A stretch of DNA of 64,000 nt from Flagellimonas lutaonensis. GTDB taxonomy: Bacteria; Bacteroidota; Bacteroidia; Flavobacteriales; Flavobacteriaceae. The stretch lies in NCBI RefSeq assembly GCF_000963865.1, contig NZ_CP011071.1, forward strand, positions 1,492,501 to 1,556,500. The letters are read 5' to 3'. The notes beneath the pieces were generated by a model, which made no database searches, was not told the origin of the DNA, and was given only the letters and a program-made list of their open reading frames with translations. The translations under genes were made by a program, and so were the position numbers. This document shows positions 52,470 to 61,349 of the stretch, in pieces. Every line of letters begins with the position of its first letter. Position 1 is the first letter of the stretch.

Positions 52470-52556
52470 CCTGTTCTATCATGTTGTTATGCTGACATTG
52501 AACAAGGTGTGGTCGAGATAGAACTTTTGAGGAATGTTAAATTAAAGATTGATTTT

Positions 52557-52593
52557 GTCATTCTGAATGTAGCGCAGCGAAATGAAGAATCTC
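52557..52593. repeat. Dispersed repeat of the GTCATTCTGA...GAAGAATCTC type
   Basis: GTCATTCTGAATGTAGCGCAGCGAAATGAAGAATCTC lies between the peptidase and the small membrane-protein gene; words shared with 7026-7076 are GTCATTCTGA, GCGAA and GAAGAATC. It is non-coding. Confidence 0.6.
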
Positions 52594-52659
52594 ACGAAAG
52601 ATACTTCTCTTTCGCTCTACTCAAATCGGTATGGCAAAGGATAAATTTTTAGAAATAAT

Positions 52660-52833
52660 ATGTACTTGATTACAGTACTACAACAGACCGACATCGAAAA
52701 AAAGATGCAAGAGGCCCCCAACAGTGCCTACGAGATCGGGGTGGTCATCGGGTCGTACCTGCCTTTTGTGGTGTTGGTGGGCATAGCCTATGCCATTTAT
52801 TACTATCAAAAAAAGAGAAAGGATTCAGAATAA
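52660..52833 (+). CDS. Small single-pass membrane protein, 57 residues
   Basis: MYLITVLQQTDIEKKMQEAP, then a helix (about residues 27-48, VVIGSYLPFVVLVGIAYAIYYY) and a basic/charged end QKKRKDSE: an N-out single-pass topology. The codon pattern and helix are convincing although the frame is short. It is flanked by two dispersed repeats, at 52557 and 52843. I recognise no named family; the role is unknown. Confidence 0.65.
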   Translation: MYLITVLQQTDIEKKMQEAPNSAYEIGVVIGSYLPFVVLVGIAYAIYYYQKKRKDSE

Positions 52834-52842
52834 TTTGCTTTT

Positions 52843-52906
52843 GTCATTTCGAAGCGTAATCCTGAGCTTGTCGAAGCGATAGCAAGAAATCTAAAGCAAG
52901 ATTTCT
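52843..52906. repeat. Dispersed repeat with hairpin at the end of brnQ
   Basis: GTCATTTCGAAGCG and CCTGAGCTTGTCGAAGCG (52843-52879) are followed by AGAAATC (52885-52891) paired with GATTTCT (52900-52906) around an 8-base loop. The hairpin reaches the brnQ stop codon on the minus strand. Confidence 0.6.
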
Positions 52907-54183
52907 CAGTCGCCCTGCTTCTTCAAAAAGACATTGCAAATTATAAAAACGACCAGAGCCGGTACCACCCAACCCATATGAAATGCTGAAAGGGGAATCC
53001 AGTTTTTGATGGACCCCATGCCTTCTTCAAAACCAAGGCTTACAAAAAAATCGGGGATACTGAATAGGATTGTAGTGATCACCGTCCACCGAAATATCTT
53101 TTTGGACGTATATTTTTCGGGCAGCACATTCAATACGATCAACACAATGGTAATCGGGTAAATGAGCATGAGCACAGGCAATGCGACGGCAATGATATAG
53201 CCGACATTGAATTGGCCCATCAATACACCCAGAATACATCCGAAAAGGGCAGTAAGCATGTAAACCCTTTGGGAGTCGTTGAACCGGCCCTTTACAAAAT
53301 CGGCCGTGCCCGTAACAATGCCCATAGCGGTGGTAAAACAGGCGAGGCTTACCAAAAGGCTCAAGAACAGGTTGGCGGTATTGCCAAGGGTCTTGAGGCT
53401 GATACCGCTCAGAAGGGCCGTTCGGTTAATGTCTTTGGCGAACTCGCCCTGCATCAGGGCACCTGTCAGTATAAGTCCGGTGTAGATGAGACACAGCCCC
53501 AAGCCGGCCAACCATCCGGCACGGCCGATCAACTTTCTTTTTTCGTGATAGGCAGACGCTTTGTTCTTTAGGTTGATGGAGATAATGATGACACCACCCA
53601 CGACCACGGCCCCAATGGCGTCAAAAGTTTGATAGCCTTCTAAAATTCCCGCTGAAAAGGGGTGGGTGAAACCGGAGCCTCCAAAATCACCATCCATAGA
53701 AAAAACCGCTACCCCAATGATGCTAAATAGGATCAAGATGATGGCTGGGGTCATCAATTTTCCTATAATGTCCAAGATTTTTGAACGGTTCATCACGAAG
53801 AGAAAGACCAAGGCGAAATAGACGAAACTGGTCAACAGCGATGGGGTATCAAATAAAGGTGCTACTCCCATTTCGTGCGTAACCGACGCTGTTCTTGGAG
53901 AGGGCAGACCAATGGATATGGCGTAGACCAAATAACAATAGACCAAACTGAAGGTGGGCGATACCTTTTTGCCAAAATCGTACATGGTGCCCTGCAAACG
54001 TGCGTGTGCCAAGATACCCAATAGGGGAATCAATACGGCCGATAGACAAAACCCAAGGGCCACCAACCACCAAAACGGGCCTGATTTAAAGCCCAGCTGG
54101 GGGGGCAGGATCAGGTTGCCGGCACCAAAAAAAAGAGAGAAAAGCGCGAAGGCGACGACAAACTGTTGTTTTCTGGCATTCAA
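52906..54183 (-). CDS. brnQ: Branched-chain amino acid transport system II carrier protein
   Basis: 425-residue sodium-coupled carrier for leucine, isoleucine and valine, with about twelve helices. The opening ALFSLFFGAGNLILPPQLGFKSG is the family signature, followed by PLLGILAHARLQGTMYDFGKKVSP. Length is normal. A repeat element overlaps the stop codon. GAAAGATA (plus strand 54201-54208) could be its -7 element on the minus strand, but no -33 is seen. Confidence 0.93.
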   Translation of the reverse strand: MNARKQQFVVAFALFSLFFGAGNLILPPQLGFKSGPFWWLVALGFCLSAVLIPLLGILAHARLQGTMYDFGKKVSPTFSLVYCYLVYAISIGLPSPRTASVTHEMGVAPLFDTPSLLTSFVYFALVFLFVMNRSKILDIIGKLMTPAIILILFSIIGVAVFSMDGDFGGSGFTHPFSAGILEGYQTFDAIGAVVVGGVIIISINLKNKASAYHEKRKLIGRAGWLAGLGLCLIYTGLILTGALMQGEFAKDINRTALLSGISLKTLGNTANLFLSLLVSLACFTTAMGIVTGTADFVKGRFNDSQRVYMLTALFGCILGVLMGQFNVGYIIAVALPVLMLIYPITIVLIVLNVLPEKYTSKKIFRWTVITTILFSIPDFFVSLGFEEGMGSIKNWIPLSAFHMGWVVPALVVFIICNVFLKKQGD

Positions 54184-54274
54184 GCGTTAAAATTTGTTGG
54201 GAAAGATAGATCAAAATTGTATATTGACGCACTAAGCGTTTTGTCGATACGTGCCCTTTGTAACTGGATTTGTT

Positions 54275-54286
54275 GCATTTTATCGA
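54275..54286. repeat. GCATTTTATCGA motif upstream of brnQ
   Basis: GCATTTTATCGA matches 12 bases of the motif found before sprE (2076-2090) and between dprA and trpS (25389-25403 on the other strand). The 247-base gap 54184-54430 otherwise shows no gene. Confidence 0.4.
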
Positions 54287-54430
54287 AAAACACCCAAGCC
54301 AAAAAATAAAAGCGCTCGCGTTGCGTTCGAATCATAAACAAGAAAATCCAAATAAATACTTTTAAACGTATAAGAAATAGCAAATTGGCATGACCGGTCC
54401 CCAAATCGTGAAATGCAAAAAAACCGACTT

Positions 54431-54685
54431 ATGAAAACTACAGCATCCCAAAAGGGCAATTTCTTCAGCGCCCTCTTCTGCAATCTCTTTGGTCACCATT
54501 ATGTGGTTTCAAAAAAGGTTACCCAACACATCAAGGAGTACAAATGTCTTCATTGCCAAAAACAGGTCACAACCGATGTGAGCGGAAAGTTGTCGATCTT
54601 AACACCACAAATGCGCGAGATCAACAGTACATTGCAAGAAATGTACCGCAAGCGCCGCCGCCGCGTGGTGCAGCATGTGGCCTAA
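54431..54685 (+). CDS. Small zinc-ribbon-like protein
   Basis: 84 residues from the ATG at 54431 (an earlier in-frame ATG at 54413 is less likely). Cysteine and histidine pairs lie in FCNLFGHHY and KCLHCQKQ, a likely zinc-binding knuckle of the kind seen in short Flavobacteriia proteins. A helical basic tail follows (EMYRKRRRRVVQ). Possible nucleic-acid binding, not shown. It overlaps thiL tail to tail by 4 bases. Confidence 0.65.
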   Translation: MKTTASQKGNFFSALFCNLFGHHYVVSKKVTQHIKEYKCLHCQKQVTTDVSGKLSILTPQMREINSTLQEMYRKRRRRVVQHVA

Positions 54686-55728
54686 TCATTGAACGAATTC
54701 CACCCCTGGGCCTTTAGGGGTATCTTGGTATTGGCCCTGGTCACCAAATGGGCACCTTCTTCTTTTTCTATCATGTGCCCGATTACGGTTAGGTTGGGGT
54801 TTCCTTTTATTTTGTCAAAGTCTTTTTGGTCGATGGTGAACAGTAGTTCATAGTCTTCGCCCCCGCCCAGGGCAATCATGGTGCTGTCCATCTTAAATTC
54901 CTCAGAAGTAGCTATTACGGTGGGGTCTAATGGTATTTTGTCCTCAAACAGATTGCACCCCACCCCACTTTGTTCGCACAAATGTAAAATCTCAGATGAT
55001 AGGCCGTCGCTGATATCGATCATTGACGTCGGTTTCACTTCCAGTTTCTCCAAAAGCTCCACAATATCTTTACGGGCCTCGGGCTTCAGCTGCCTTTCAA
55101 TAATATAGGTGTAGGGTTCAAGGTCTGGCTGGTTCTGCGGATTTACCTTAAAGACTTCTTTTTCGCGCTCCAGCACCTGAAGACCAAGATAGGCACCTCC
55201 TACATCTCCGGTAACCACCAAAAGATCATGGGGCTTGGCCCCTGACCGGTAGGTTATTTTTTTGCTGTCACCCTCGCCAATGGCCGTCACGCTGATCAAC
55301 ATGCCCTTGGTCGATGAGGTGGTGTCGCCCCCCACAAGATCGACTCCATAGATGCGACAGGCAGTGGCCACGCCTGAGTAGAATTCTTCCAACGCCTCCA
55401 GCGGAAAACGGTTCGAGACGGCCAAAGACACGGTTATTTGTGTGGGTAGCGCATTCATGGCGCAGATGTCTGAAAGGTTGACGATTACCGATTTGTAGCC
55501 CAAATGCTTCAGGGGCATATAGGTAAGGTCAAAGTGTACGCCCTCAATAAGCAAATCGGTTGAAATAAGGGTTTTGTTGCCCTTGAAATCGAGCACGGTG
55601 GCATCATCGCCAATACCTTTGACGGTTGAAGGGCGCGTTGGCTTGAAATCTTTGGTTAAGTGTTTGATCAAGGCAAATTCACCCAGTTCTTCAAGTGGGG
55701 TCCGTTTTTCGTTCTTGTCTTGCAGCAT
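54682..55728 (-). CDS. thiL: Thiamine-phosphate kinase
   Basis: 348-residue enzyme making thiamine pyrophosphate from thiamine monophosphate with ATP. Conserved blocks are GEFALIKHL, the Mg-binding GIGDDATVLDF near residue 40, STDLLIEGVHFDLTYMPLKHLGYKS near 77-101, VGGDTTSS near 135, MIDISDGLSSEI near 237 and GGEDYELLFT near 288. Length is normal. Confidence 0.96.
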   Translation of the reverse strand: MLQDKNEKRTPLEELGEFALIKHLTKDFKPTRPSTVKGIGDDATVLDFKGNKTLISTDLLIEGVHFDLTYMPLKHLGYKSVIVNLSDICAMNALPTQITVSLAVSNRFPLEALEEFYSGVATACRIYGVDLVGGDTTSSTKGMLISVTAIGEGDSKKITYRSGAKPHDLLVVTGDVGGAYLGLQVLEREKEVFKVNPQNQPDLEPYTYIIERQLKPEARKDIVELLEKLEVKPTSMIDISDGLSSEILHLCEQSGVGCNLFEDKIPLDPTVIATSEEFKMDSTMIALGGGEDYELLFTIDQKDFDKIKGNPNLTVIGHMIEKEEGAHLVTRANTKIPLKAQGWNSFND

Positions 55729-55797
55729 GGCGCAAAAATACAGCGGATAATTTTAAACCCAAATGATGGATTTTTAAATATTGTTTGGGTTAAATCG

Positions 55798-55805
55798 TAT
55801 CTTTA
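55798..55805 (+). promoter_or_regulatory. -7-like element before the choice-of-anchor B lipoprotein
   Basis: TATCTTTA lies 21 bases before the start codon. No well-placed TTG is seen upstream. Confidence 0.4.
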
Positions 55806-55826
55806 AAACAAAATTGCTGACACCCC

Positions 55827-57122
55827 ATGAGACTTTCAATTCTGGTCTTTGTTCTTTTCTTTTATTTATTGGGATGTTCCCGTGATGACGGCAATGCTGA
55901 ACAGGTCATCACCGATGATGACATTGCCATGACCGATGATGATGCGGGAGGTGGCACTCATGATGCCCCCGATATAGGGTCTGGGGGCTCACAGAACGGC
56001 AATGTGCCCTGTGAGGGGGGGTTGGCAGCTGGATATCCCTGTCAGGGGTACGATTTGGTATTTCACATGCCCCTGAGCGCTTTTAATGCCGCTAGTGCAA
56101 ACGATATTTGGGGGTGGACAGACCCTGACAACAACCGCGAATATGCCATTGTGGGCCTTGACAATGGAACGGCATTTGTTGATATTACCGATAATCAAAA
56201 CCCTCAGTATCTTGGCAAATTGCCCACGGCCACCACTTCAAGCACATGGCGCGACATCAAAGTCTACGGTAATCATGCCTTTATCGTGGCCGAAGCTGCG
56301 GGCCATGGCATGCAGGTATTTGATCTTACACGATTGCGCAACGTGGCCAACCCGCCCGAAACATTTAGCGCTGATGCCCGCTATACCGATATCGGCAATG
56401 CGCACAATCTTGTGATCAATGAAGCCACGGGCTTTGCATACCCTGTGGGCACCGATCGAAACGATGCCTTTACCGGGGGGGTACATTTTGTGGACGTTGG
56501 CGACCCGACCAGCCCTGTGGGAGTTGGAGGCTATGGTGCCCAAGGCTACACCCATGATGCCCAGGTGGTCAGCTATAACGGCCCCGATGCCGATTATACG
56601 GGCCGTGAAATTTTTATCGGGGCCAATGAAAATCAGGTTGTAATTGCCGATATAACCGATAAGGATAACCCTACCGACGTCGCGGCCTTGGGGTATCCGC
56701 AACTGGGCTATACACACCAGGGTTGGTTTACCGAAGATCAGCGTTATTTTATTCTGTGCGATGAACTCGATGAGGTCAATTTTGGATTGGATTCCCGCAC
56801 TTTGGTTTTTGACCTTACAGACCTCGACGCCCCAGTGTTGCATACTACCTATACCGGCCCCACGGGGGCCATTGATCATAACGGTTATGTGCTGGGCAAT
56901 CTTTATTTTTTGGCGAATTATACCGCGGGTTTACGGGTGCTCGATATTTCACAGATTGCAGATAAGACAATCGTTGAAGAGGGCTTCTTCGATACGTATC
57001 CAAGTAACAATACGGTAAGTTTTAATGGGGTCTGGAGTGTCTATCCCTATTTTGCAAGTGGCAAGATTTTGGTCAACGATATCAATTCAGGATTATTTGT
57101 AATCAAAAGGTCAAATTTCTGA
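55827..57122 (+). CDS. Choice-of-anchor B family lipoprotein
   Basis: 431-residue lipoprotein (lipobox LLGC near residue 18) with an Asp/Gly-rich linker and then a beta-propeller of LVIVD-type repeats: REYAIVGLDNGTAFVDITD, HAFIVAEAAGHGMQVFDLTRL, GVHFVDVGDPTSPV, NQVVIADITDKDNPT, AGLRVLDISQIAD. This is the choice-of-anchor B family of surface proteins; its name reflects that members are anchored in different ways. Here the anchor is a lipid. The partner gene follows after 2 bases. Confidence 0.82.
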   Translation: MRLSILVFVLFFYLLGCSRDDGNAEQVITDDDIAMTDDDAGGGTHDAPDIGSGGSQNGNVPCEGGLAAGYPCQGYDLVFHMPLSAFNAASANDIWGWTDPDNNREYAIVGLDNGTAFVDITDNQNPQYLGKLPTATTSSTWRDIKVYGNHAFIVAEAAGHGMQVFDLTRLRNVANPPETFSADARYTDIGNAHNLVINEATGFAYPVGTDRNDAFTGGVHFVDVGDPTSPVGVGGYGAQGYTHDAQVVSYNGPDADYTGREIFIGANENQVVIADITDKDNPTDVAALGYPQLGYTHQGWFTEDQRYFILCDELDEVNFGLDSRTLVFDLTDLDAPVLHTTYTGPTGAIDHNGYVLGNLYFLANYTAGLRVLDISQIADKTIVEEGFFDTYPSNNTVSFNGVWSVYPYFASGKILVNDINSGLFVIKRSNF

Positions 57123-57124
57123 GG

Positions 57125-58462
57125 ATGAGAAAGTGGCTTGCACTATCGTTTTTGATTACCATATTGGGTTGCTCAGATGATGAGGGCATATCACCTATCG
57201 AAGAAAGCACATTTCTTGGAGAGTTGGCTTGGATGAAAAACTTCGGGGGCTCGGGCGAGGATACGGCCCAGGCCGTCGTCAAGACCAGTGATGGTGGTTA
57301 TGCCATATTGGGCTATACCAACAGTACAGATGGTGATATTATGAATAAGTCATTGGCTGTCAACGATTACTGGCTGTTAAAGCTTGATGCTGATGGCAAT
57401 CTGCTCTGGAGCAAGACCTACGGCGGCAGCAAGGATGATCGCGGCCAATCGGTCATCGAAACAGGTGATGGAGGCTTTGCCATAGTGGGTTATGCCATGA
57501 GCGATGACGGCGATGGGAGTAACAACGAGGGCTTTCACGACAATTGGATTTTGAGATTGGATGCCACTGGAAACATCCTTTGGGAAAAAAGCTTTGGGTT
57601 TTCGGGCCACGATCACAGCTATGATGTGGTACAGACAGCCGATGGGGGCTTTTTCTTTGCCGGTTTTTTAGATGTGACCCAATCAGGGGGTGAGGGCAAT
57701 TTTGGCAAGGGCGGATATTTGACAAGGCACGGTGTGGGCGAATTTTGGGGCACCAAGCTCGATGCCCAGGGCAACCTACAATGGCGGCGATACTTTGGGG
57801 GCACCAACAATGATCGCGCCTATGGCGTAGTGGTGGCCCATGATGGGGGCTTTGTAATGGCCGGAGCCTCTGAAAGTGATGATTTTGATATCACCGACCC
57901 CAAGGGAAGCTATGATTTTTGGGTGGTGAAGGTCGATAAGAACGGTACACTTGTTTGGCAGAGATCTTTGGGCGGTTCGGGCATTGATATCGCCCGAGAC
58001 ATTACCAAAACGGCAGACGGGGGTTACATGGTGGTCGGGCATACGTTTAGTGTTGATGCCGATGTCTCTAAAAATAATGGGGAGTCTGATGTCTGGTTGG
58101 TCAAACTGGATGACAACGGCAACATGCTTTGGCAAAAGACCTTTGGTGGCTCTGAATTTGACGCTGCCGAAAGTATCAGCCCAACCATTGATGGGGGATT
58201 CTTGATAGCCGGAAACGCAAAGAGCAACGACGGCCATCTTAGTGAGAACAATGGTGAGAACGACCTTTGGCTCATGAAGACAGATGGTAATGGCAATTTG
58301 GTCTGGCAACAGACCTATGGGGGATCGGGCCTGGACTATGGCTTTGCTGCCCTTGAAAATGAGGACGGAAGTATAGTGCTGGTCGGAGAGACCCAGAGTG
58401 CAGACATACCCGAAATACGGCACAAAGGTGCAACAGACCTCCTGGTTCTTAAGGTAAAATAA
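57125..58462 (+). CDS. Repeat-built surface lipoprotein (DGGY/GNLxWxKxYGG repeats)
   Basis: 445-residue lipoprotein (lipobox ILGC near residue 16). Seven to eight repeats of about 50-60 residues follow, each with TxDGGYxIxGY, DxWLLKLDADGNLLW and KTYGGSxxD, building a beta-propeller. It may bind carbohydrate or protein at the cell surface; no catalytic residue set is recognised. It is transcribed with the choice-of-anchor B gene, 2 bases upstream. The C-terminus ends in a simple strand (DLLVLKVK), not a sorting domain. Confidence 0.75.
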   Translation: MRKWLALSFLITILGCSDDEGISPIEESTFLGELAWMKNFGGSGEDTAQAVVKTSDGGYAILGYTNSTDGDIMNKSLAVNDYWLLKLDADGNLLWSKTYGGSKDDRGQSVIETGDGGFAIVGYAMSDDGDGSNNEGFHDNWILRLDATGNILWEKSFGFSGHDHSYDVVQTADGGFFFAGFLDVTQSGGEGNFGKGGYLTRHGVGEFWGTKLDAQGNLQWRRYFGGTNNDRAYGVVVAHDGGFVMAGASESDDFDITDPKGSYDFWVVKVDKNGTLVWQRSLGGSGIDIARDITKTADGGYMVVGHTFSVDADVSKNNGESDVWLVKLDDNGNMLWQKTFGGSEFDAAESISPTIDGGFLIAGNAKSNDGHLSENNGENDLWLMKTDGNGNLVWQQTYGGSGLDYGFAALENEDGSIVLVGETQSADIPEIRHKGATDLLVLKVK

Positions 58463-58511
58463 AAGGGATTCCCTTTCCATAGAAAAACCCTATCCATACA
58501 TTCGTTATTAT

Positions 58512-58555
58512 AATGTTAGAAAACGTGGTAAAACATTGTTAATGCCGTATATTTG
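58512..58555 (+). promoter_or_regulatory. suf operon promoter with inverted repeat
   Basis: TATATTTG (58548-58555) followed by CC matches the -7 consensus, 30 bases before the sufA-like start. AATGTT (58512-58517) and AACATT (58532-58537) form an inverted repeat over the -33 region, where a TTG at the usual spacing is missing. It could be an operator for an iron or Fe-S regulator. Confidence 0.5.
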
Positions 58556-58584
58556 CCTACTATTTAGAATAAATCTTAGTAAGG

Positions 58585-58914
58585 ATGATCAAAGTTTCTG
58601 ATACCGCAAAGCAGAAAGTGGTGGCGTTGATGACCGAAGAAGGTTTCGATGCCAACAAAGACTTTGTGCGCGTTGGCGTAAAGAGCGGTGGGTGCAGTGG
58701 ATTGTCTTACGAACTGAAATTCGACGACAAAGTAGATGAAGACGACAAGGTCTTCGAAGACAATTCGGTTCGCATCATCGTTAATAAAAAGAGCTTTTTG
58801 TACCTGGTCGGCACAACCTTGGAATATTCCGGTGGATTGAACGGCAAGGGGTTCGTGTTCAACAACCCCAATGCACAGCGTACCTGTGGATGCGGTGAAA
58901 GCTTTTCACTCTAA
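58585..58914 (+). CDS. Iron-sulfur cluster assembly protein, HesB/IscA/SufA type
   Basis: 109-residue A-type carrier for Fe-S clusters. The three conserved cysteines lie in GGCSGLSYEL near residue 37 and in RTCGCGESF near 101-105. It heads the suf operon, where it corresponds to sufA. The 89-base gap before sufB carries TTTGAAGAT direct repeats. Confidence 0.93.
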   Translation: MIKVSDTAKQKVVALMTEEGFDANKDFVRVGVKSGGCSGLSYELKFDDKVDEDDKVFEDNSVRIIVNKKSFLYLVGTTLEYSGGLNGKGFVFNNPNAQRTCGCGESFSL

Positions 58915-58915
58915 C

Positions 58916-58985
58916 TTTGAAAATTTGAAGATACCTTGATTTGAAGATTGTGAAAACGGACCCTTTTCAAATTAAGACCTTCAAA
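58916..58985. repeat. TTTGAAGAT repeats between the sufA-like gene and sufB
   Basis: TTTGAAAATTTGAAGAT (58916-58932) and GATTTGAAGATTGTGAAAA (58938-58956) are direct repeats, and TTTTCAAATT (58974-58983) is inverted to them. It is a simple-sequence spacer of the sort also seen at 1192-1218; no function is assigned. Confidence 0.45.
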
Positions 58986-59003
58986 CCGATTAATTGAAAG
59001 AAC

Positions 59004-60449
59004 ATGGCCTATACAGAGGAAGAATTAAAGAAAGAACTCGAAACCAAAGAATATGAGTACGGCTTTTATACGGATATTGAGTCGGATACCTTTCCGAAAG
59101 GACTGAACGAACATATTGTCAGAGCCATTTCAAAAAAGAAGAACGAGCCCGAATGGATGACTGACTGGCGTTTGGAAGCGTTTCGTATCTGGAAGGAAAT
59201 GGAAGAACCCGAATGGGCCAACGTCACCTACAAGAAACCCGATTTTCAAAATATCTCATATTATTCGGCCCCCAACAAAAAGCCCAAGTACAACAGTTTG
59301 GATGAGGTAGACCCCGAATTGTTGGATACGTTTAAAAAACTGGGCATTTCTTTGGATGAGCAAAAGAAACTTGCCGGAGTGGCCGTCGATGTAGTGATGG
59401 ATTCTGTTTCAGTGGCCACCACCTTCAAAAAGACCTTGGCCGAAAAGGGCATCATTTTTTGTTCCATTTCAGAAGCGATACAAGAGCATCCTGAACTGGT
59501 GAAAAAATATATTGGCACCGTGGTGCCCAGAAAAGACAATTTCTACGCTGCATTGAACTCGGCCGTTTTCTCTGATGGCAGTTTTTGCTATATACCAAAG
59601 GGGGTGCGTTGCCCGATGGAGCTTTCAACCTATTTTAGGATCAACCAAGCGGGCACCGGCCAGTTCGAAAGAACCCTGGTGATTGCCGATGAGGGCAGTT
59701 ATGTGAGCTATTTGGAAGGTTGTACGGCACCTTCACGGGATGAAAACCAGCTGCATGCGGCCGTGGTCGAACTGATTGCACTCGACGATGCAGAGATCAA
59801 GTACTCAACGGTCCAGAACTGGTTTCCAGGAGATAAGGAAGGAAAGGGCGGGGTCTACAATTTTGTGACCAAACGCGGAATTTGTGAGAAGAATGCCAAG
59901 ATTTCATGGACACAGGTAGAAACGGGCTCTGCCATCACTTGGAAGTATCCTTCCTGTATCTTAAAGGGAGACAATTCCATCGGGGAGTTTTACTCCATTG
60001 CCGTAACGAACAACTTTCAACAGGCCGATACGGGCACCAAAATGATCCATTTGGGCAAGAACACCAAGAGCACCATCATCTCAAAAGGAATTTCTGCCGG
60101 CCGGTCGCAGAACAGTTACAGGGGGTTGGTACAGGTGAACAGCCGCGCTGAGAATGCGCGAAACTTTTCGCAGTGCGACTCCCTTTTGATGGGCAATGAG
60201 TGTGGGGCACATACCTTCCCCTATATTGAGGCCAAGAACAAGACAGCGCAGATAGAACACGAGGCCACTACCAGTAAAATTGGTGAAGACCAGATTTTTT
60301 ACTGCAACCAGCGGGGTATAGACACCGAAAAAGCAATTGCTCTTATTGTGAACGGGTTCAGCAAAGAGGTGTTGAACAAATTGCCCATGGAATTTGCCGT
60401 AGAGGCACAAAAACTATTGGAAATCAGTCTTGAGGGATCTGTAGGATAA
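59004..60449 (+). CDS. sufB: Fe-S cluster assembly protein SufB
   Basis: 481-residue scaffold subunit of SufBCD. Conserved blocks are [22 protein letters not shown] near residue 134, RVVPRKD-like [42 protein letters not shown] near 173-213, and the beta-helix end [44 protein letters not shown]. The cysteine used for cluster building lies in that last segment (NECGAH). A metallo-beta-lactamase gene begins 4 bases after its stop. Confidence 0.97.
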   Translation: MAYTEEELKKELETKEYEYGFYTDIESDTFPKGLNEHIVRAISKKKNEPEWMTDWRLEAFRIWKEMEEPEWANVTYKKPDFQNISYYSAPNKKPKYNSLDEVDPELLDTFKKLGISLDEQKKLAGVAVDVVMDSVSVATTFKKTLAEKGIIFCSISEAIQEHPELVKKYIGTVVPRKDNFYAALNSAVFSDGSFCYIPKGVRCPMELSTYFRINQAGTGQFERTLVIADEGSYVSYLEGCTAPSRDENQLHAAVVELIALDDAEIKYSTVQNWFPGDKEGKGGVYNFVTKRGICEKNAKISWTQVETGSAITWKYPSCILKGDNSIGEFYSIAVTNNFQQADTGTKMIHLGKNTKSTIISKGISAGRSQNSYRGLVQVNSRAENARNFSQCDSLLMGNECGAHTFPYIEAKNKTAQIEHEATTSKIGEDQIFYCNQRGIDTEKAIALIVNGFSKEVLNKLPMEFAVEAQKLLEISLEGSVG

Positions 60450-60453
60450 AGCA

Positions 60454-61335
60454 ATGACCATGAAAAGAACATTACTTCTATTGGCAATATTGGGCTTGGT
60501 TTCGTGCAAGCAGACCAAAAAAGAAGTGGCTGAGAACCAAGCGGCTGCCACCGATTCGGGCAAGGTAATGGTGAAGCTGTATGCCCTTGACGGTGGCACC
60601 GTTCAGGTGAACCAGTTGGAACTGTTTTCGCAAGACACCACCTATACGGGCCAATCGAGAGTATTTGCTGATGCCTACTACGTGATCGAGCACCCAAAGG
60701 GCACATTGATGTGGGATGCCGGGCTTCCTGAAAGCCTTGTCGGCTTGCCAGAACCGTATACCGACCCAAGTGGTGCCTTTACGGTTTCAAGAAGCGATTC
60801 GCTTGCCACGCAATTGGCATCAATAGGGCTCACCGTAGACGATATTGAGTATTTGGCACTGTCGCATACCCATTTTGACCATAGCGGGCACGCCGAGCAG
60901 CTAAAGAACGCCACTTGGTTGGTACAAGAGACAGAATATGATTTTGTGACCAGCGAAGAGGTGCAAAAGTCGAACCCAGAGGTGTACAATGCCATTGACG
61001 ATTTGGAGAACATTAGAAAAATAAAGGGCGATTACGATGTGTTTGGCGACGGTACCGTGGTCATGAAATACATGCCCGGCCACACCCCGGGCCATCAGGT
61101 GCTTTTTGTTGACCTGGCAGAACATGGCCCGTTGCTATTGTCTGGAGACCTCTATCATTTTTCAGAGAACCGTGAGTTCAGGCGCATTCCGATATTTAAC
61201 CATGATGTCGCCCAGACCATAGAGAGCATGGATACTTTTGAGGCTTTTGCCAAAGAAAAGAACGCAAAGGTATATTTACAGCACTCACAAGAAGACTTTG
61301 ATAAATTTCCAAAGACACCAAATTATTTGAAATAA
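60454..61335 (+). CDS. Metallo-beta-lactamase-fold lipoprotein (AHL-lactonase-like)
   Basis: 293 residues with a lipoprotein signal (lipobox LVSC near residue 18). AGGATAAAGCA precedes the ATG at 60454; the Met at 60460 is an alternative start. The metal site HTHFDHSGH (H-x-H-x-D-H) is complete, with later His in MPGHTPGHQVLF and Asp in LLSGDLYHF. Length and motif order resemble N-acyl-homoserine lactonases (AttM/AhlD group), but these are normally cytosolic; here the enzyme would sit on the periplasmic or outer face. The substrate is unknown. It lies 4 bases after sufB and 14 before sufC. Confidence 0.85.
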   Translation: MTMKRTLLLLAILGLVSCKQTKKEVAENQAAATDSGKVMVKLYALDGGTVQVNQLELFSQDTTYTGQSRVFADAYYVIEHPKGTLMWDAGLPESLVGLPEPYTDPSGAFTVSRSDSLATQLASIGLTVDDIEYLALSHTHFDHSGHAEQLKNATWLVQETEYDFVTSEEVQKSNPEVYNAIDDLENIRKIKGDYDVFGDGTVVMKYMPGHTPGHQVLFVDLAEHGPLLLSGDLYHFSENREFRRIPIFNHDVAQTIESMDTFEAFAKEKNAKVYLQHSQEDFDKFPKTPNYLK

Positions 61336-61349
61336 AGAAAACAAGAACG

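Noticed and set aside
58463-58480. AAAGGG/CCCTTT hairpin after the repeat lipoprotein gene
   Set aside because: The stem is six pairs with a 3-base loop and has no T run; not enough to call a terminator.
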